A stretch of DNA of 64,000 bases from Vibrio sp. SS-MA-C1-2 (GCF_021513135.1 NZ_CP090981.1:1054001-1118000); one strand, 5' to 3'; shown: positions 18,805 through 29,710, counted from the first letter of the stretch. Numbers and translations: made by a program. The notes: generated by a model not told the origin, from the sequence alone.

Positions 18805-19442
18805 TAAGAAAATAATAACATCAAATAAAAAACCATCAGACGAGTCGATGTCTTAATATTTAAATGAATAAGTTGATAAAAGAACGTTAATTCAGTTTTG
18901 ATTAACCCAAGAAAACTGTCGTTATGCTGAATAGTTTTTTTTTGATGATGAGTATTTGTAGCAACATTCGTGGGGAGAATTGTATTATCGTCTTTTTTCT
19001 CATTTAAGTTTTGTGATTCGGTCGGCGATGAGAACTGATTCATCTCATCATCCTGCACGCTCTCACTTTTTTGGTTTAGAGGTGAATCAATTTTAGGCTC
19101 TTGCTGTGGTAATGGTAACTTTGTAATGTTGGCGTTGAGTTGATAGCCTCGTTTAGGAATCGTCGCAAGATATTTTTGTTGATCATCTCGTCCATCTCTA
19201 AGGATTTTTCTTAATTCAAATATAGATTGGGTGACAACCTGATCTGAAACAATAGCACCTTTCCAAATATGTTCAATAAGTTCATCACGAGAGATAACAT
19301 GCCCATTGTTCTCCGCAAGGTAACAGAGTAAATCAATAATTCTTGGCTCTACCGAGATCTCTTTCCCTTCTCTTTCGAGCTTGTTTTCGTTAGCTTTTAC
19401 AAGCCAATCATTGATCTGATAGCGATATTGATACTTGGGCAT
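18801..19442 (-). CDS. CadC/ToxR-like regulator, winged-helix half (frameshifted)
   Basis: 213 residues. The OmpR/ToxR-type winged-helix DNA-binding domain covers about 5-108: EISVEPRIIDLLCYLAENNG, VISRDELIEHIWKG, VVTQSIFELRKILRDG and YLATIPKRGYQL. A polar, low-complexity linker follows (about 112-180). The end enters a hydrophobic stretch (RLMVFYLMLLFSY) and stops where a single transmembrane helix is expected. It appears separated from the sensor half (17710-18804) by a one-base frameshift. Targets are unknown. It sits between rimI and prfC, usually close neighbours in this family of organisms, suggesting an insertion. Confidence 0.8.
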   Translation of the reverse strand: MPKYQYRYQINDWLVKANENKLEREGKEISVEPRIIDLLCYLAENNGHVISRDELIEHIWKGAIVSDQVVTQSIFELRKILRDGRDDQQKYLATIPKRGYQLNANITKLPLPQQEPKIDSPLNQKSESVQDDEMNQFSSPTESQNLNEKKDDNTILPTNVATNTHHQKKTIQHNDSFLGLIKTELTFFYQLIHLNIKTSTRLMVFYLMLLFSY

Positions 19443-19741
19443 TACTTAAACCTTTCTTAATGAGATTTCTTATTATCTTATTTCAGTATGACTCAATGTT
19501 TTTAAAAAGCATTGCAGGCGCTGATATTTAATCAAAAAGATGGCAACTTAATCGTGATTTTAGTTTATTCGTCTTCGATAGTTATCGAGTTATTAACTTT
19601 GATAGTTGAGATTTAATGCAGCTGTTTGTAAAATGCCAGCCAATAACCGCCGTTTTGTACAGTTGCCTTGTATAATGTTGAGATAAAAATGGCCTGAGGG
19701 CGTCAATAGTTACTAAATAATAACTGTCGACACTGTTTATC
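19443..19741. other. Control region between the cadC-like gene and the prfC-proximal repeat
   Basis: AT-rich, no gene. A consensus TATAAT at 19671-19676 is a possible prfC -10 box, but I see no good -35. The remainder up to prfC is the ERIC-like repeat. Confidence 0.35.
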
Positions 19742-19868
19742 TATACCTAAAATAATTGGAGTTGCTAGTAGGCGGCAAGTGAGTGAGGCCCTATGAGTAT
19801 AGATGTACTATATGATTAGGGAGAGCGAGTGCAGCCAACAACCTAGCGACTTCAAGTGTGAAGGGTAT
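19742..19868 (+). repeat. ERIC-like repeat, full-length
   Basis: 127 bases from TATACCTAAAATAATTGGAG to TGTGAAGGGTATA with TA at both ends. The core GTAGGCGGCAAGTGAGTGAG and GCAGCCAACAACCTAGCGAC match ERIC segments. It lies 28 bases before the prfC start, hence in its leader RNA. Confidence 0.92.
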
Positions 19869-19896
19869 ATATTTATTAATTAGAAGATCCTGAATT

Positions 19897-21486
19897 ATGA
19901 CCAATAGTGTAATGACCACTGAAGTATCGAAACGTAGAACGTTTGCGATTATTTCTCACCCCGATGCAGGTAAAACGACAATTACAGAAAAAGTACTGTT
20001 ATTCGGCAACGCCATTCAAACGGCGGGTACTGTTAAAGGTCGAGGATCTAAGCAGCATGCAAAGTCTGATTGGATGGAGATGGAAAAAGAGCGTGGTATC
20101 TCCGTAACAACTTCTGTGATGCAGTTTCCGTATAATGATTGTTTAGTTAATCTTTTGGATACCCCCGGACACGAAGATTTCTCAGAAGATACCTATCGTA
20201 CACTAACCGCAGTTGATTCATGTCTTATGGTGATTGATGCAGCCAAAGGTGTCGAAGATCGTACTCGAAAATTGATGGAAGTCACTCGTCTTCGTGATAC
20301 GCCAATCGTCACTTTTATGAATAAGTGTGACCGTGATACTCGTGATCCAATGGAACTGCTTGATGAAGTTGAAAGCGAGCTAAATATGGCTTGTGCGCCA
20401 GTTTCATGGCCGATTGGTTGTGGTAAAGAGTTCAAAGGGGTTTACCATATCCACCGTGATGAGACGATCCTTTATCAAACAGGTCAAGGCCACACGATTC
20501 AAGAGAAGCAGATCATCAAAGGATTAGACAATCCAGATCTTAATCAAGCGATTGGTGATGAATTAGCTGAATCTGTTCGTGAAGAATTAGAATTAGTTTT
20601 AGGGGCTGCGCATGAGTTTGATCGTGAGCTATTCCTTGAAGGTGAATTAACCCCTGTATTCTTTGGTACGGCACTGGGTAACTTTGGTGTAGACCACATG
20701 CTTGATGGCTTAACGGAGTGGGCGCCAACACCAATGCCTCGTCAAGCAAATGAGCGTGAAGTTGTTGCCACTGAAGAGAAATTCTCTGGCTTTGTTTTTA
20801 AGATTCAAGCGAATATGGATCCTAAGCACCGAGATCGTATCGCGTTTATGCGTATTGTGTCGGGTACTTATAATCAAGGTATGAAGATGAACCATGTGAG
20901 AACGGGCAAAAATGTCAGTATCTCGGATGCAGTAACCTTTATGGCAGGGGATCGTGCGCGAGCTGAACAAGCCTATGCAGGGGATATCATTGGTTTACAT
21001 AATCACGGTACGATTCAGATTGGTGATACCTTTACTCAAGGCGAAAAATTGAAGTTTAGTGGTATCCCTAACTTTGCACCTGAACTATTCCGTCGTATCC
21101 GCCTACGCGATCCTCTAAAGCAGAAGCAGCTATTAAAAGGCTTGGTTCAGCTATCAGAAGAAGGTGCGGTACAGGTGTTCCGTCCACTGCAGAATAATGA
21201 TCTGATTGTGGGTGCTGTTGGTGTTCTTCAGTTTGATGTCGTTGTTGCACGATTAAAAGCCGAATATAACGTTGAAGCATTGTATGAGTCAGTCAATGTC
21301 GCGACTGCTCGTTGGGTTGAGTGTGATGATGTGAAGAAGTTTGAAGATTTCAAACGTAAATGTCAGTCAAACTTAGCATTAGATGGCGGTGATAACTTAA
21401 CTTATATCGCACCAACAATGGTTAATTTAAACCTTGCTCATGAGCGTTTTCCTGAAGTTAATTTCCGTAGTACACGTGAACATTAA
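19897..21486 (+). CDS. prfC: Peptide chain release factor 3
   Basis: Translational GTPase that recycles RF1/RF2 after termination. 529 residues, exactly the E. coli length. The G domain carries [13 protein letters not shown] (about 19-31), [10 protein letters not shown] (switch I region), [16 protein letters not shown] (about 84-99) and the NKxD motif as NKCD. The following beta-barrel and C-terminal domains contain [20 protein letters not shown] and [24 protein letters not shown]-type sequence (shortened here). The ending STREH is typical. The start at ATG 19897 is likely; ATG 19912 is an alternative. Confidence 0.97.
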   Translation: MTNSVMTTEVSKRRTFAIISHPDAGKTTITEKVLLFGNAIQTAGTVKGRGSKQHAKSDWMEMEKERGISVTTSVMQFPYNDCLVNLLDTPGHEDFSEDTYRTLTAVDSCLMVIDAAKGVEDRTRKLMEVTRLRDTPIVTFMNKCDRDTRDPMELLDEVESELNMACAPVSWPIGCGKEFKGVYHIHRDETILYQTGQGHTIQEKQIIKGLDNPDLNQAIGDELAESVREELELVLGAAHEFDRELFLEGELTPVFFGTALGNFGVDHMLDGLTEWAPTPMPRQANEREVVATEEKFSGFVFKIQANMDPKHRDRIAFMRIVSGTYNQGMKMNHVRTGKNVSISDAVTFMAGDRARAEQAYAGDIIGLHNHGTIQIGDTFTQGEKLKFSGIPNFAPELFRRIRLRDPLKQKQLLKGLVQLSEEGAVQVFRPLQNNDLIVGAVGVLQFDVVVARLKAEYNVEALYESVNVATARWVECDDVKKFEDFKRKCQSNLALDGGDNLTYIAPTMVNLNLAHERFPEVNFRSTREH

Positions 21487-21565
21487 TTAGTGGATATTGT
21501 GCCGGTAAATTTACCGATTCTCTTCTATTGAATTCAATATTGCTATTGCTTCAAAAAAGATGAGA

Positions 21566-21692
21566 TATACCTTCATACTTGAAGTTGCTAGGTTGTTGGC
21601 TACGCTCGTTCGCCCCAGTCATATAGTACAGCTATACTCATGGGGCCTCACTTGCTTGCCGCCTACTAGCAACTCCAATTACTTTGGGTATA
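21566..21692 (-). repeat. ERIC-like repeat, full-length, reverse orientation
   Basis: 127 bases reading on the + strand TATACCTTCATACTTGAAGT ... ACTCCAATTACTTTGGGTATA (ends only). It fills most of the prfC-yjjV gap. A separate 14-base palindrome CGGTAAATTTACCG lies at 21503-21516 just after prfC. Confidence 0.92.
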
Positions 21693-21803
21693 TACTTTCT
21701 AAAGCTACTTTAATTCATTTTTATTCAATGAATTAGGGTGGCTTTTTGTTTATCATTTAAATGCGTTTTTTGATCGCTACTGTGATTATAATAAGGATGC
21801 TGT

Positions 21804-22616
21804 ATGTTTGAATATAAAGTCGAAAGTGAATATACCTTTTTTGATACCCACTGCCATCTTGATTTTCCTCCTTTTTGTGATGATCTCCAACAAACTCTAG
21901 CGCGAGCAAGAGCGGGGGGAGTTAAGTTTATCATGGTGCCTAGTATTGGTGCCAAAAATTGGCATTCAGTCATACAGTTAGCTGATCTAAATATAGGTAT
22001 TTATTGTGCACTTGGTTTTCATCCTTATTATATTGACCAGCATCGTGTAGAACAAAAGACTGAATTTGAGAGCCTAATAGCAAGCCTGGTAAACAATGAA
22101 TATCGTTCTAGTTGTGTTGCCATCGGGGAAAGTGGTCTAGATTTTTCTCTTCCTCAAGAAACACATGATCAGCAAGTAGAGTGGTTAATTTATCAAATAG
22201 AGATCGCCAACCGATACCAATTACCCTTGATTTGCCACTCGAGAAAGAGCCACCACCAATTAATTCAATTATTACGTCGTCATCCTGTTACGCGAGGGGG
22301 CGTTATTCATGGCTTTTCTGGCAGTTTACAACAAGCTGAACAGTTTATTGAGTTAGGTTTTTATATTGGTGTTGGTGGAACCATTACTTATCCAAGAGCT
22401 AAAAAAACCATTTCGACAATAAAAAATCTCCCTTTAACTGCTTTATTACTGGAAAGTGACGCCCCTGATATGCCCGTTAATGGTTTTCAAGGCGAAGCGA
22501 ATCGAAGTGAAAGGGTTGTAATGACATTTAAGGCTTTGCTATCGATTCGTGATGAAGAGGATAATCAAGTTGCATATTTATTGTTCGAAAATGGTAGGAG
22601 GTTGTTTAATCTTTGA
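21804..22616 (+). CDS. yjjV: TatD-family metal-dependent hydrolase YjjV
   Basis: 270-residue TIM-barrel hydrolase of the TatD family (putative DNase); the substrate in vivo is uncertain. Metal-binding pattern: DTHCHLDFPPF (about 13-23, HxH), the Glu in AIGESGLDF (about 108-116), LICHSRKSHHQLIQLL (about 144), VIHGFSGSLQQAEQFI (about 169) and LLLESDAPDMPVNGFQG (about 214). The GVGGTITYPRAKKT segment is typical of the YjjV subgroup rather than TatD itself. It lies upstream of nupC, as in other vibrios. Confidence 0.9.
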   Translation: MFEYKVESEYTFFDTHCHLDFPPFCDDLQQTLARARAGGVKFIMVPSIGAKNWHSVIQLADLNIGIYCALGFHPYYIDQHRVEQKTEFESLIASLVNNEYRSSCVAIGESGLDFSLPQETHDQQVEWLIYQIEIANRYQLPLICHSRKSHHQLIQLLRRHPVTRGGVIHGFSGSLQQAEQFIELGFYIGVGGTITYPRAKKTISTIKNLPLTALLLESDAPDMPVNGFQGEANRSERVVMTFKALLSIRDEEDNQVAYLLFENGRRLFNL

Positions 22617-22655
22617 GAATTAAGTTCCCCTTATCTTTTCTTTAAAATAGCAAAG

Positions 22656-22671
22656 TGAGATGCGCATCACA
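22656..22671 (+). promoter_or_regulatory. Candidate CRP site upstream of nupC
   Basis: TGAGATGCGCATCACA matches the CRP consensus TGTGA-N6-TCACA at 9 of 10 positions. It lies about 140 bases before the nupC start. CRP/CytR control of nucleoside uptake genes is well known in enterobacteria and vibrios; the role here is inference. Confidence 0.6.
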
Positions 22672-22812
22672 ATTTGGTGGTATTGATACGGTAAAAGGAT
22701 ATATAAACGTGAAGTTATACTCACTATATCCCGATGTTGAGGCGTATAATAGCTACTGACTTTTTATCTAATTTAGATTTTACTTAATTTATAACTAAGG
22801 ATGCTATAAATC

Positions 22813-24078
22813 ATGAGCGTGCTAATGAGTTTAATCGGAATGGTGGTATTGCTATTTATTGCTTACCTACTTTCTGAAAACCGCAAAGCGATTAACGTTA
22901 GAACTGTTATCGGTGCTTTTATTATTCAGTTCTGTTTAGGGGCTTTCGTTCTTTATGTTCCATGGGGTAAGGACTTGCTTGCTGGTTTCTCAGCAGGTGT
23001 TCAAAGTGTAATTGATTACGGTAAAGACGGGATTGGATTCCTATTTGGTAGCCTAGTTAACTTCTCTGTTGAAGGCGTTGGTTTCATTTTTGCTTTCCAA
23101 GTTTTACCAACAGTAATCTTCTTCTCATCTCTTATTGCTGTACTTTACTATGTTGGCATCATGCAGTGGGTTATCAAAATCCTTGGTGGTGGTCTTCAGA
23201 AAGTATTAGGTACTTCACGTTCAGAGTCACTATCTGCTGCGGCAAACATCTTTGTTGGCCAAACAGAAGCGCCTTTAGTTGTTCGTCCGTTTATCGCACG
23301 TATGACTAAATCAGAACTATTTGCTGTAATGTGTGGTGGTCTAGCCTCTGTTGCTGGTGGTGTTCTTGCAGGTTATGCTGCAATGGGTGTTCCACTAGAA
23401 TACTTAGTTGCTGCATCATTCATGGCTGCACCGGGTGGTCTACTGTTTGCTAAAATTATTATTCCTGAAACAGATAAGCCAGTTGAAGAGCTAGAGTCTG
23501 ATATCGATGGTGGCGACGATAAGCCAGCTAACGTTATCGATGCTGCTGCTGGTGGTGCTGCAATGGGTCTACAATTAGCATTAAATATTGGTGCAATGCT
23601 TCTTGCATTCATCGGTTTAATCGCACTAATTAACGGTATGCTTGGCGGTATCGGTGGTTGGTTCGGAATGCCACATATCACGCTTGAGTTACTGCTTGGT
23701 TATGTGTTTGCTCCTTTAGCATGGGTTATTGGTGTTCCATGGAACGAAGCGGTTCTTGCTGGTTCATTCATCGGTCAGAAAACTATCGTTAATGAATTTG
23801 TTGCTTACTTAGATTTCGTTAAGTACGTTGGTGATAATGCACAAGTTGTTGCTGCAACGGGTGTTGAGATGACTGAGAAGACTAAAGCTATCGTATCATT
23901 TGCTCTATGTGGTTTTGCTAACCTTTCTTCTATCGCGATTCTTCTTGGTGGTTTAGGTAGCATTGCGCCAAATCGTCGTAGTGATATCGCTAAGATGGGT
24001 ATGAAAGCTGTTGCTGCAGGTACACTATCTAACTTAATGGCTGCAACAATTGCAGGTCTATTTATCTCTCTAGGTTAA
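22813..24078 (+). CDS. nupC: Concentrative nucleoside transporter NupC
   Basis: 421-residue inner-membrane CNT-family symporter importing nucleosides. It has about eight or more membrane segments. Conserved CNT motifs: VGQTEAPLVVRPF (about 155-167, nucleoside/cation site), MCGGLASVAGGVLAGYAAMGVP, FMAAPGGLLFAKI, and the C-terminal LCGFANLSSIAILLGGLG with NEFVAYLDF. A hydrophilic acidic loop (about 225-240) is normal for the family. It stands before deoCABD, linking uptake to catabolism, and ends in a strong terminator. Confidence 0.95.
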   Translation: MSVLMSLIGMVVLLFIAYLLSENRKAINVRTVIGAFIIQFCLGAFVLYVPWGKDLLAGFSAGVQSVIDYGKDGIGFLFGSLVNFSVEGVGFIFAFQVLPTVIFFSSLIAVLYYVGIMQWVIKILGGGLQKVLGTSRSESLSAAANIFVGQTEAPLVVRPFIARMTKSELFAVMCGGLASVAGGVLAGYAAMGVPLEYLVAASFMAAPGGLLFAKIIIPETDKPVEELESDIDGGDDKPANVIDAAAGGAAMGLQLALNIGAMLLAFIGLIALINGMLGGIGGWFGMPHITLELLLGYVFAPLAWVIGVPWNEAVLAGSFIGQKTIVNEFVAYLDFVKYVGDNAQVVAATGVEMTEKTKAIVSFALCGFANLSSIAILLGGLGSIAPNRRSDIAKMGMKAVAAGTLSNLMAATIAGLFISLG

Positions 24079-24130
24079 TCGCTAGATAATAGGCGATAGT
24101 TGAGCAAGTTTCTTTCTTAACTGTTTCTAT

Positions 24131-24167
24131 AAAAGGCATAATGAGTTTTCTCATTATGCCTTTTTTA
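24131..24167 (+). terminator. nupC terminator
   Basis: 14-bp stem AAAAGGCATAATGA/TCATTATGCCTTTT with a GTTTTC loop and T tail. Confidence 0.92.
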
Positions 24168-24495
24168 TTGTCTAACAAATTGCATTTAACATTAAGCTTC
24201 TGTTTTTTAACATTTATGTTTGTTTTTATTGTAATTTGAACGTTTGCTTAAATACTCTGTTTTTCCGTAGGGAAACAATGATGTCTATTTGTTTCTTTTC
24301 TCATTTGTTATAATTACTGTTAATGATAGATAAGATAAAATACTAATCAAATTGAATATATTTAGACTATGATAATGTTAGGGCTAAATGACCATCATTG
24401 ATGACATGAGTTATTACATCAAGGTCTGCCCATTCGTTAAGAGATAAAACCTATTTAATTTGAAAGTAACATTAAAAATTATACTGGAGATAATG
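24168..24495. other. deo operon control region
   Basis: 328 AT-rich bases before deoC with no gene. I could not find a convincing CRP, CytR or DeoR operator by eye; only poor promoter-like pairs (for example TTGTTA at 24305) are visible. The deoC ribosome binding site GGAGA is at 24486-24490. Confidence 0.4.
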
Positions 24496-25269
24496 ATGAG
24501 TGAATTAAAAGCAGCAGCATTACGAGCGTTAAAATTAATGGATTTAACAACTTTAAATGACAATGATACTGATGAAATTGTTATTGAACTTTGTCGAAAT
24601 GCTAAAACTGCTGTTGGTAACACAGCTGCGATTTGTATCTATCCACGTTTTATTCCAGTAGCGAAAAAAGCACTTCGTGAACAAGGTACACCTGATGTTC
24701 GCATTGCAACGGTAACTAACTTCCCTCATGGTAATGATGATATCGATATCGCTGTTGCTGAAACTAAAGCGGCGATTGCTTACGGTGCTGATGAAGTTGA
24801 TGTGGTATTCCCATACCGTACGTTGATTGCGGGTGATGAAACCTGTGGCTTTGAGCTTGTTAAGCAGTGTAAAGCAGCGTGTGACGGTAAACTATTAAAA
24901 GTGATTATCGAAACGGGCGAGCTGAAAGATGAAGCATTAATTAAACGCGCTTCTGAGCTATCAATTGAAGCTGGTGCTGATTTTATTAAGACATCAACAG
25001 GTAAAGTGCCGGTTAATGCAACGCCTGAGTCTGCTGAAATCATGCTTAATGTGATTAAAGATATGGGCGTAGCTAAAACAGTTGGTTTTAAACCTGCTGG
25101 TGGCGTTCGTACAGCTGATGATGCTAAAGCTTACCTTGATATGGCTGACCGCATTTTAGGTGCTGATTGGGCTGATAATATGCATTATCGTTTCGGTGCA
25201 TCTAGCTTATTAGCAAACCTTCTTCACACTCTAGGTGAGGGTGATAAAGCTGCGGAAGGCGGCTACTAA
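24496..25269 (+). CDS. deoC: Deoxyribose-phosphate aldolase
   Basis: Cleaves 2-deoxyribose 5-phosphate to acetaldehyde and glyceraldehyde 3-phosphate. 257-residue class I TIM-barrel aldolase. The Schiff-base lysine is in DFIKTSTGK (about 162-170), the second active lysine in [11 protein letters not shown] (about 196-206), and an acidic active-site residue lies in [12 protein letters not shown] (about 97). ATG 24496 ([16 protein letters not shown]) is preferred over ATG 24493 because GGAGA then lies 5 bases upstream. It is first of deoCABD, with an ERIC-like element between it and deoA. Confidence 0.96.
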   Translation: MSELKAAALRALKLMDLTTLNDNDTDEIVIELCRNAKTAVGNTAAICIYPRFIPVAKKALREQGTPDVRIATVTNFPHGNDDIDIAVAETKAAIAYGADEVDVVFPYRTLIAGDETCGFELVKQCKAACDGKLLKVIIETGELKDEALIKRASELSIEAGADFIKTSTGKVPVNATPESAEIMLNVIKDMGVAKTVGFKPAGGVRTADDAKAYLDMADRILGADWADNMHYRFGASSLLANLLHTLGEGDKAAEGGY

Positions 25270-25285
25270 TCAACCTACTCTAAGT

Positions 25286-25364
25286 TATACCTAAAATAAT
25301 TGAAGTTGCTAGCAGATGAGCGATTGTAGCCAATAATCTAGCAACCTCAAGTATCAAGAGTATA
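25286..25364 (+). repeat. ERIC-like repeat, short form
   Basis: 79-base internally deleted copy (TATACCTAAAATAATTGAAG ... AAGAGTATA) within the deoC-deoA spacer, so it is transcribed inside the deo operon and may affect mRNA stability. Confidence 0.82.
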
Positions 25365-25478
25365 GAGCTAGAAGCTGACTTTTAGCTCTCTTTCCTTATG
25401 GCGATACATTACAGACAATGTAAAATAAATAATTAAGACGTCATAACTATTCTTTTACTTAATGTAGAGAAAATTGAT

Positions 25479-26810
25479 ATGTTCCTACCTCAAGAAATTA
25501 TTCGAAAAAAACGTGATGCGGAAGTATTAACGGCAGAAGAGATCAACTTCTTCATCCAAGGTATCACGACCAATACTGTCTCTGAAGGTCAAATTGCTGC
25601 ATTTGCGATGGCAATCTATTTCAATGATATGACAATGGATGAGCGTGTTGCTTTGACATGTGCAATGCGAGACTCTGGGATGGTCATTAATTGGGAACAT
25701 ATGAATTTTGATGGGCCTATTGTCGACAAGCACTCAACAGGTGGTGTCGGTGATGTGACTTCTTTAATGTTAGGTCCGATGGTTGCTGCTTGTGGTGGTT
25801 TTGTTCCTATGATCTCTGGTCGTGGTTTAGGACATACTGGTGGAACATTAGATAAATTAGAGTCTATTCCTGGTTATGACATTACACCAACCAATGAGGT
25901 TTTTGGTCAGGTGACTAAAGATGCTGGTGTCGCCATTATTGGTCAAACAGGAGATCTTGCACCTGCAGATAAACGTGTTTATGCAACGCGTGATGTGACG
26001 GCAACGGTTGATAACATCTCATTAATTACAGCCTCTATTTTATCTAAAAAATTGGCAGCGGGCTTAGGCTCTTTGGTGATGGATGTTAAAGTCGGTTCTG
26101 GTGCATTTATGCCAACGTATGAGCTTTCTGAAGATCTAGCAAAGTCAATTGTTGCGGTAGCCAATGGCGCCGGTACTAAAACAACGGCACTGTTAACGGA
26201 TATGAACCAAGTTCTTGCTTCTACGGCAGGTAATGCATTAGAAGTGCGTGAAGCAGTCAGGTTCTTAACTGGTGAATATCGAAATCCACGTCTTTATGAA
26301 GTCACAATGGCATTATGTGCTGAAATGCTAGTCCTGTCAGGTTTAGCGACTGATACCGCTCATGGGCGTCAACGCTTACAAGACGTATTAGATAATGGTA
26401 AAGCAGCAGAATGTTTTGGTAAAATGGTTGCAGGCTTAAATGGTCCAACTGATTTTGTTGAGAATTATGATAATTACCTTGAGAATGCAGAGATTGTAAA
26501 ACCTGTATTTGCAACAGAAACTGGCTTTGTTAATACCATGGATACTCGAGATCTTGGAATGGCAGTTGTCGGTATGGGTGGCGGTCGCCGTGTTGCCTCT
26601 GATACAATAGATTATGCAGTCGGTTTAAGTGATATGATTCGCTTAGGTGACCAGGTTGATAATCAGCAACCATTAGCTGTTATTCATGCAAGAAATGAAG
26701 AGCAGTGGGAGCAAGCAGCACAAGCTGTTCGTGATGCGGTGACAATTGCGGAGTCAAAACCAGAAGCGACTCCAGAAGTTTATCGTCAAGTTCGACCTGA
26801 AGATATCTAA
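25479..26810 (+). CDS. deoA: Thymidine phosphorylase
   Basis: Phosphorolyses thymidine and deoxyuridine to base plus 2-deoxyribose 1-phosphate. 443 residues. Phosphate/pyrimidine-binding motifs: [10 protein letters not shown] (about 83-92), [20 protein letters not shown] (about 110-129), and [21 protein letters not shown] (about 190-210, quoted in part). VGMGGGRR is in the C-terminal domain. It follows deoC after an ERIC-like repeat and precedes deoB by 16 bases. Confidence 0.97.
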   Translation: MFLPQEIIRKKRDAEVLTAEEINFFIQGITTNTVSEGQIAAFAMAIYFNDMTMDERVALTCAMRDSGMVINWEHMNFDGPIVDKHSTGGVGDVTSLMLGPMVAACGGFVPMISGRGLGHTGGTLDKLESIPGYDITPTNEVFGQVTKDAGVAIIGQTGDLAPADKRVYATRDVTATVDNISLITASILSKKLAAGLGSLVMDVKVGSGAFMPTYELSEDLAKSIVAVANGAGTKTTALLTDMNQVLASTAGNALEVREAVRFLTGEYRNPRLYEVTMALCAEMLVLSGLATDTAHGRQRLQDVLDNGKAAECFGKMVAGLNGPTDFVENYDNYLENAEIVKPVFATETGFVNTMDTRDLGMAVVGMGGGRRVASDTIDYAVGLSDMIRLGDQVDNQQPLAVIHARNEEQWEQAAQAVRDAVTIAESKPEATPEVYRQVRPEDI

Positions 26811-26826
26811 TTTAAGAGGCAATAAA

Positions 26827-28047
26827 ATGAAACGTGCATTTATTTTAGTTTTAGATTCATTTGGTATTGGTGCAACAGAAGATGCAGTCAAGTTTGGTGA
26901 TGTTGGTTCTGATACATTAGGACATATTGCTGAATATTGTGCAGAAGGTAAAGCCAATAATGCTGATCGAAATGGCCCTTTAACATTACCCAACCTTTCT
27001 CGTTTAGGGCTAGGTAAAGCAGCGGAAGAATCGACAGGTTCATTCCCGATTGGTCTTGATAACGATGCTGAAATCATTGGTGCTTATGGTCATGCTAAAG
27101 AGTTATCTTCAGGTAAAGATACTCCGTCTGGACATTGGGAAATGGCCGGTGTTCCGGTTCTGTTTGATTGGGGTTACTTTACGGATCTTGAAAATAGCTT
27201 TCCTCAAGAACTGCTAGATCGTATCGTTAAACGTGCTAATTTGCCGGGATATTTAGGTAACTGTCACGCATCAGGAACACAAGTTTTGGATGATTTAGGT
27301 GAAGAGCATATGGCAACAGGTAAGCCAATCTTTTACACCTCAGCAGATTCTGTTTTCCAAATTGCTTGTCATGAAGAGACGTATGGCTTAGATAACCTAA
27401 TGACGCTTTGCCACATTGTTCGTGAAGAGCTAGAAGATTACAACATTGGTCGAGTTATCGCTCGTCCATTTACAGGACCTAAGAGCGGTGAGTTTGCTCG
27501 TACCGGTAATCGTCGTGACCTTTCTGTCGAGCCGCCAGCTGTAACGGTGTTACAGAAGCTAGTTGACGAAAAAGCAGGTGAAGTGATCTCAATTGGTAAG
27601 ATTGCTGATATTTATGCGAACTGTGGTATCACTCAAAAAGTGAAAGCGACGGGTATTGCTGATCTTTTTGATGCAACCAAAGAGCAGATTGAAGCAGCAG
27701 GCGATAACAGTATCGTATTTACTAATTTTGTCGATTTTGATTCTGCTTATGGCCATCGTCGTAACGTTGCGGGGTATGCCGCGGCATTGGAATATTTTGA
27801 CGGTCGTCTACCAGAAATTTTAGCAATGATGAAAGAAGATGATGTGTTAATTCTTGCTGCTGACCACGGTTGTGATCCAACTTGGCCGGGTACAGACCAC
27901 ACAAGAGAGCATATCCCTGTACTTGTTTATGGCCATAAAGTGGCTGCTGGCTCATTAGGACGCCGTGAAACATTTGCAGATATTGGTCAAAGCTTAGCAG
28001 AATACTTTGGCACAACAGACATGGCTTATGGTAAGTCATTCTTATAA
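26827..28047 (+). CDS. deoB: Phosphopentomutase
   Basis: Interconverts (deoxy)ribose 1- and 5-phosphate. 406 residues, alkaline-phosphatase superfamily with two Mn ions. Metal motifs: [14 protein letters not shown] at the N-terminus (Asp10 region), [13 protein letters not shown] (about 96-108, catalytic Thr), and the C-terminal [20 protein letters not shown] (about 340-359). The start is ATG 26827 ([11 protein letters not shown]), 16 bases after the deoA stop with AAGAGG upstream; the frame is open further 5' inside deoA but not conserved there. Confidence 0.97.
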   Translation: MKRAFILVLDSFGIGATEDAVKFGDVGSDTLGHIAEYCAEGKANNADRNGPLTLPNLSRLGLGKAAEESTGSFPIGLDNDAEIIGAYGHAKELSSGKDTPSGHWEMAGVPVLFDWGYFTDLENSFPQELLDRIVKRANLPGYLGNCHASGTQVLDDLGEEHMATGKPIFYTSADSVFQIACHEETYGLDNLMTLCHIVREELEDYNIGRVIARPFTGPKSGEFARTGNRRDLSVEPPAVTVLQKLVDEKAGEVISIGKIADIYANCGITQKVKATGIADLFDATKEQIEAAGDNSIVFTNFVDFDSAYGHRRNVAGYAAALEYFDGRLPEILAMMKEDDVLILAADHGCDPTWPGTDHTREHIPVLVYGHKVAAGSLGRRETFADIGQSLAEYFGTTDMAYGKSFL

Positions 28048-28113
28048 AAAATTTAGTGGTTAGTTGTTTGAACTGGCCACTTTTATTGTTGAATCAACAT
28101 AAAGGAAAGAAAA

Positions 28114-28833
28114 ATGGCAACTGCACATATTAATGCTGAGATGGGTGATTTTGCTGACGTAGTACTAATGCCGGGTGACCCGCTACGTGCTAAATATATT
28201 GCTGATAACTTCTTAGAGAATGTGGTAGAAGTTTGTAATGTTCGTAGCATGTTAGGTTTTACGGGTACGTATAAAGGCCGTAAAATTTCTGTAATGGGAC
28301 ATGGTATGGGTATTCCTTCATGTTCAATCTATGCAACAGAGTTAATTAAAGACTTTGGTGTGAAGAAACTTATCCGTGTAGGTAGCTGTGGCGCAGTACG
28401 TGATGATGTTAAATTACGTGATGTTGTTATCGGTGTTGGTGCTTCAACTGACTCTAAAGTAAACCGTATGCGTTTTGGTGGTCACGATTTCGCAGCACTT
28501 GCTGACTTTGATATGACTAAAAACGCAGTTGATGCTGCAAAAGCACTGAACGTTGATGTTCGTGTGGGCAACATCTTCTCTGCTGACCTATTTTACAACC
28601 CAGATTTTGAATTCTTCAAAACGATGGATAAGTACGGCATCTTAGGTGTTGAGATGGAAGCGGCAGGTATCTACGGTGTTGCTGCTGAGTTTGGCGCTAA
28701 AGCTTTAACTATCTGTACGGTTTCTGACCACATTTTACGTGGTGAAGCAACCTCTTCTGACGAGCGTCAAACTACATTTAATGAAATGATGGTGATTGCG
28801 CTTGAGTCTGTATTACTTGGCGATGCTGAATAA
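28114..28833 (+). CDS. deoD: Purine nucleoside phosphorylase DeoD-type
   Basis: Phosphorolyses purine (deoxy)nucleosides. 239 residues, as in E. coli. Markers: [20 protein letters not shown] (about 5-24, phosphate loop), RVGSCGAV (about 87), [10 protein letters not shown]-like [10 protein letters not shown] (about 178-187) and [10 protein letters not shown] (about 201) with the catalytic Asp. It is the last gene of the deo operon, and a terminator follows. Confidence 0.97.
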   Translation: MATAHINAEMGDFADVVLMPGDPLRAKYIADNFLENVVEVCNVRSMLGFTGTYKGRKISVMGHGMGIPSCSIYATELIKDFGVKKLIRVGSCGAVRDDVKLRDVVIGVGASTDSKVNRMRFGGHDFAALADFDMTKNAVDAAKALNVDVRVGNIFSADLFYNPDFEFFKTMDKYGILGVEMEAAGIYGVAAEFGAKALTICTVSDHILRGEATSSDERQTTFNEMMVIALESVLLGDAE

Positions 28834-28892
28834 TTAATGACCATTTCTTTATCAATCTGACGTTGTCATTCTGCTTCAGTTGATAAAAAAGT

Positions 28893-28943
28893 AAAAGGGC
28901 TTTATCGTCATAACGTTGAGTTATTGCGATAAAGCCCTTTTTT
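28893..28943. terminator. Terminator between deoD and ytjB
   Basis: 15-bp stem AAAAGGGCTTTATCG/CGATAAAGCCCTTTT flanked by A and T runs. It can act for both convergent genes. Confidence 0.9.
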
Positions 28944-29006
28944 ATGCTTTTAATTTAGTGAATTGACCAGTATTGACTCATCACATATCGTTAGTCATTA
29001 ACACTG

Positions 29007-29606
29007 CTATTTTGAAAGCTGCAATGGAATGGTTAGATTTCTGTTTCTACGAATAAATATTCGAGAAATTGAAAAACCTAAAATCAGTGCAATGATGATC
29101 ATTACTTGAGTCGATTGGCTATTCTTTTCAAGCTGAGCTTCTGTTTGGCTGACAACTAAATGATGATTTAAAGTTAGTCGAATAAAACCAATTAACTCAC
29201 CGTCACTGATCACATCTTTAGCGAGTTGCTGCCGTCCATAACCTTCAACACCAAGAGGCGTAGCAAGGCCAAGTAGAGAGTCGAGTGGACGTGCTGAATG
29301 TGATTGAGCCAAAATAACACCGGTGGAATCATAAATTGTGGCATCCAATAATAACTCACTCGACGCCAATTGCTCTGTTAACTGACCTAACTGTTTCTGT
29401 TTCTTTTCTCGAATAAGATCACTGGCAGAGAGGCTTGCTTGATTTAAGACCAAAGCTGCCATTTTATCAGTTTGTTGATTTAACTCTTGTTGATTGGCTT
29501 TGGTTATCTGAATTGATAACTGCATCATTACCGCCACTAACCCGACTATAATCAATAGTGATATCAATCGAAATATATTTTTCCAGCGCATTTGAGAGAA
29601 TCGCAT
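29007..29606 (-). CDS. ytjB: YtjB/Smp-family membrane protein
   Basis: 199-residue inner-membrane protein of unknown function. A transmembrane helix near the N-terminus (about 13-32) is followed by a periplasmic domain of about 130 residues (LLLDATIYDSTGVILAQS, then GFIRLTLNHHLV). A second helix (about 168-185) leads to a short basic cytoplasmic tail. This layout and the position divergent from serB match YtjB (SMP) of E. coli. The basic tail (RIFIRRNRN) is cytoplasmic by the positive-inside rule. Confidence 0.82.
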   Translation of the reverse strand: MRFSQMRWKNIFRLISLLIIVGLVAVMMQLSIQITKANQQELNQQTDKMAALVLNQASLSASDLIREKKQKQLGQLTEQLASSELLLDATIYDSTGVILAQSHSARPLDSLLGLATPLGVEGYGRQQLAKDVISDGELIGFIRLTLNHHLVVSQTEAQLEKNSQSTQVMIIIALILGFSISRIFIRRNRNLTIPLQLSK

Positions 29607-29710
29607 TGCTACTCCTTAATCATCATTTCCTTTGATCTTATGGCTAGGTTGTCTATTATGGTTTGAAAGATAAGATCTATTGCCAATCTCTTTATTATAT
29701 ACATAAAAGA

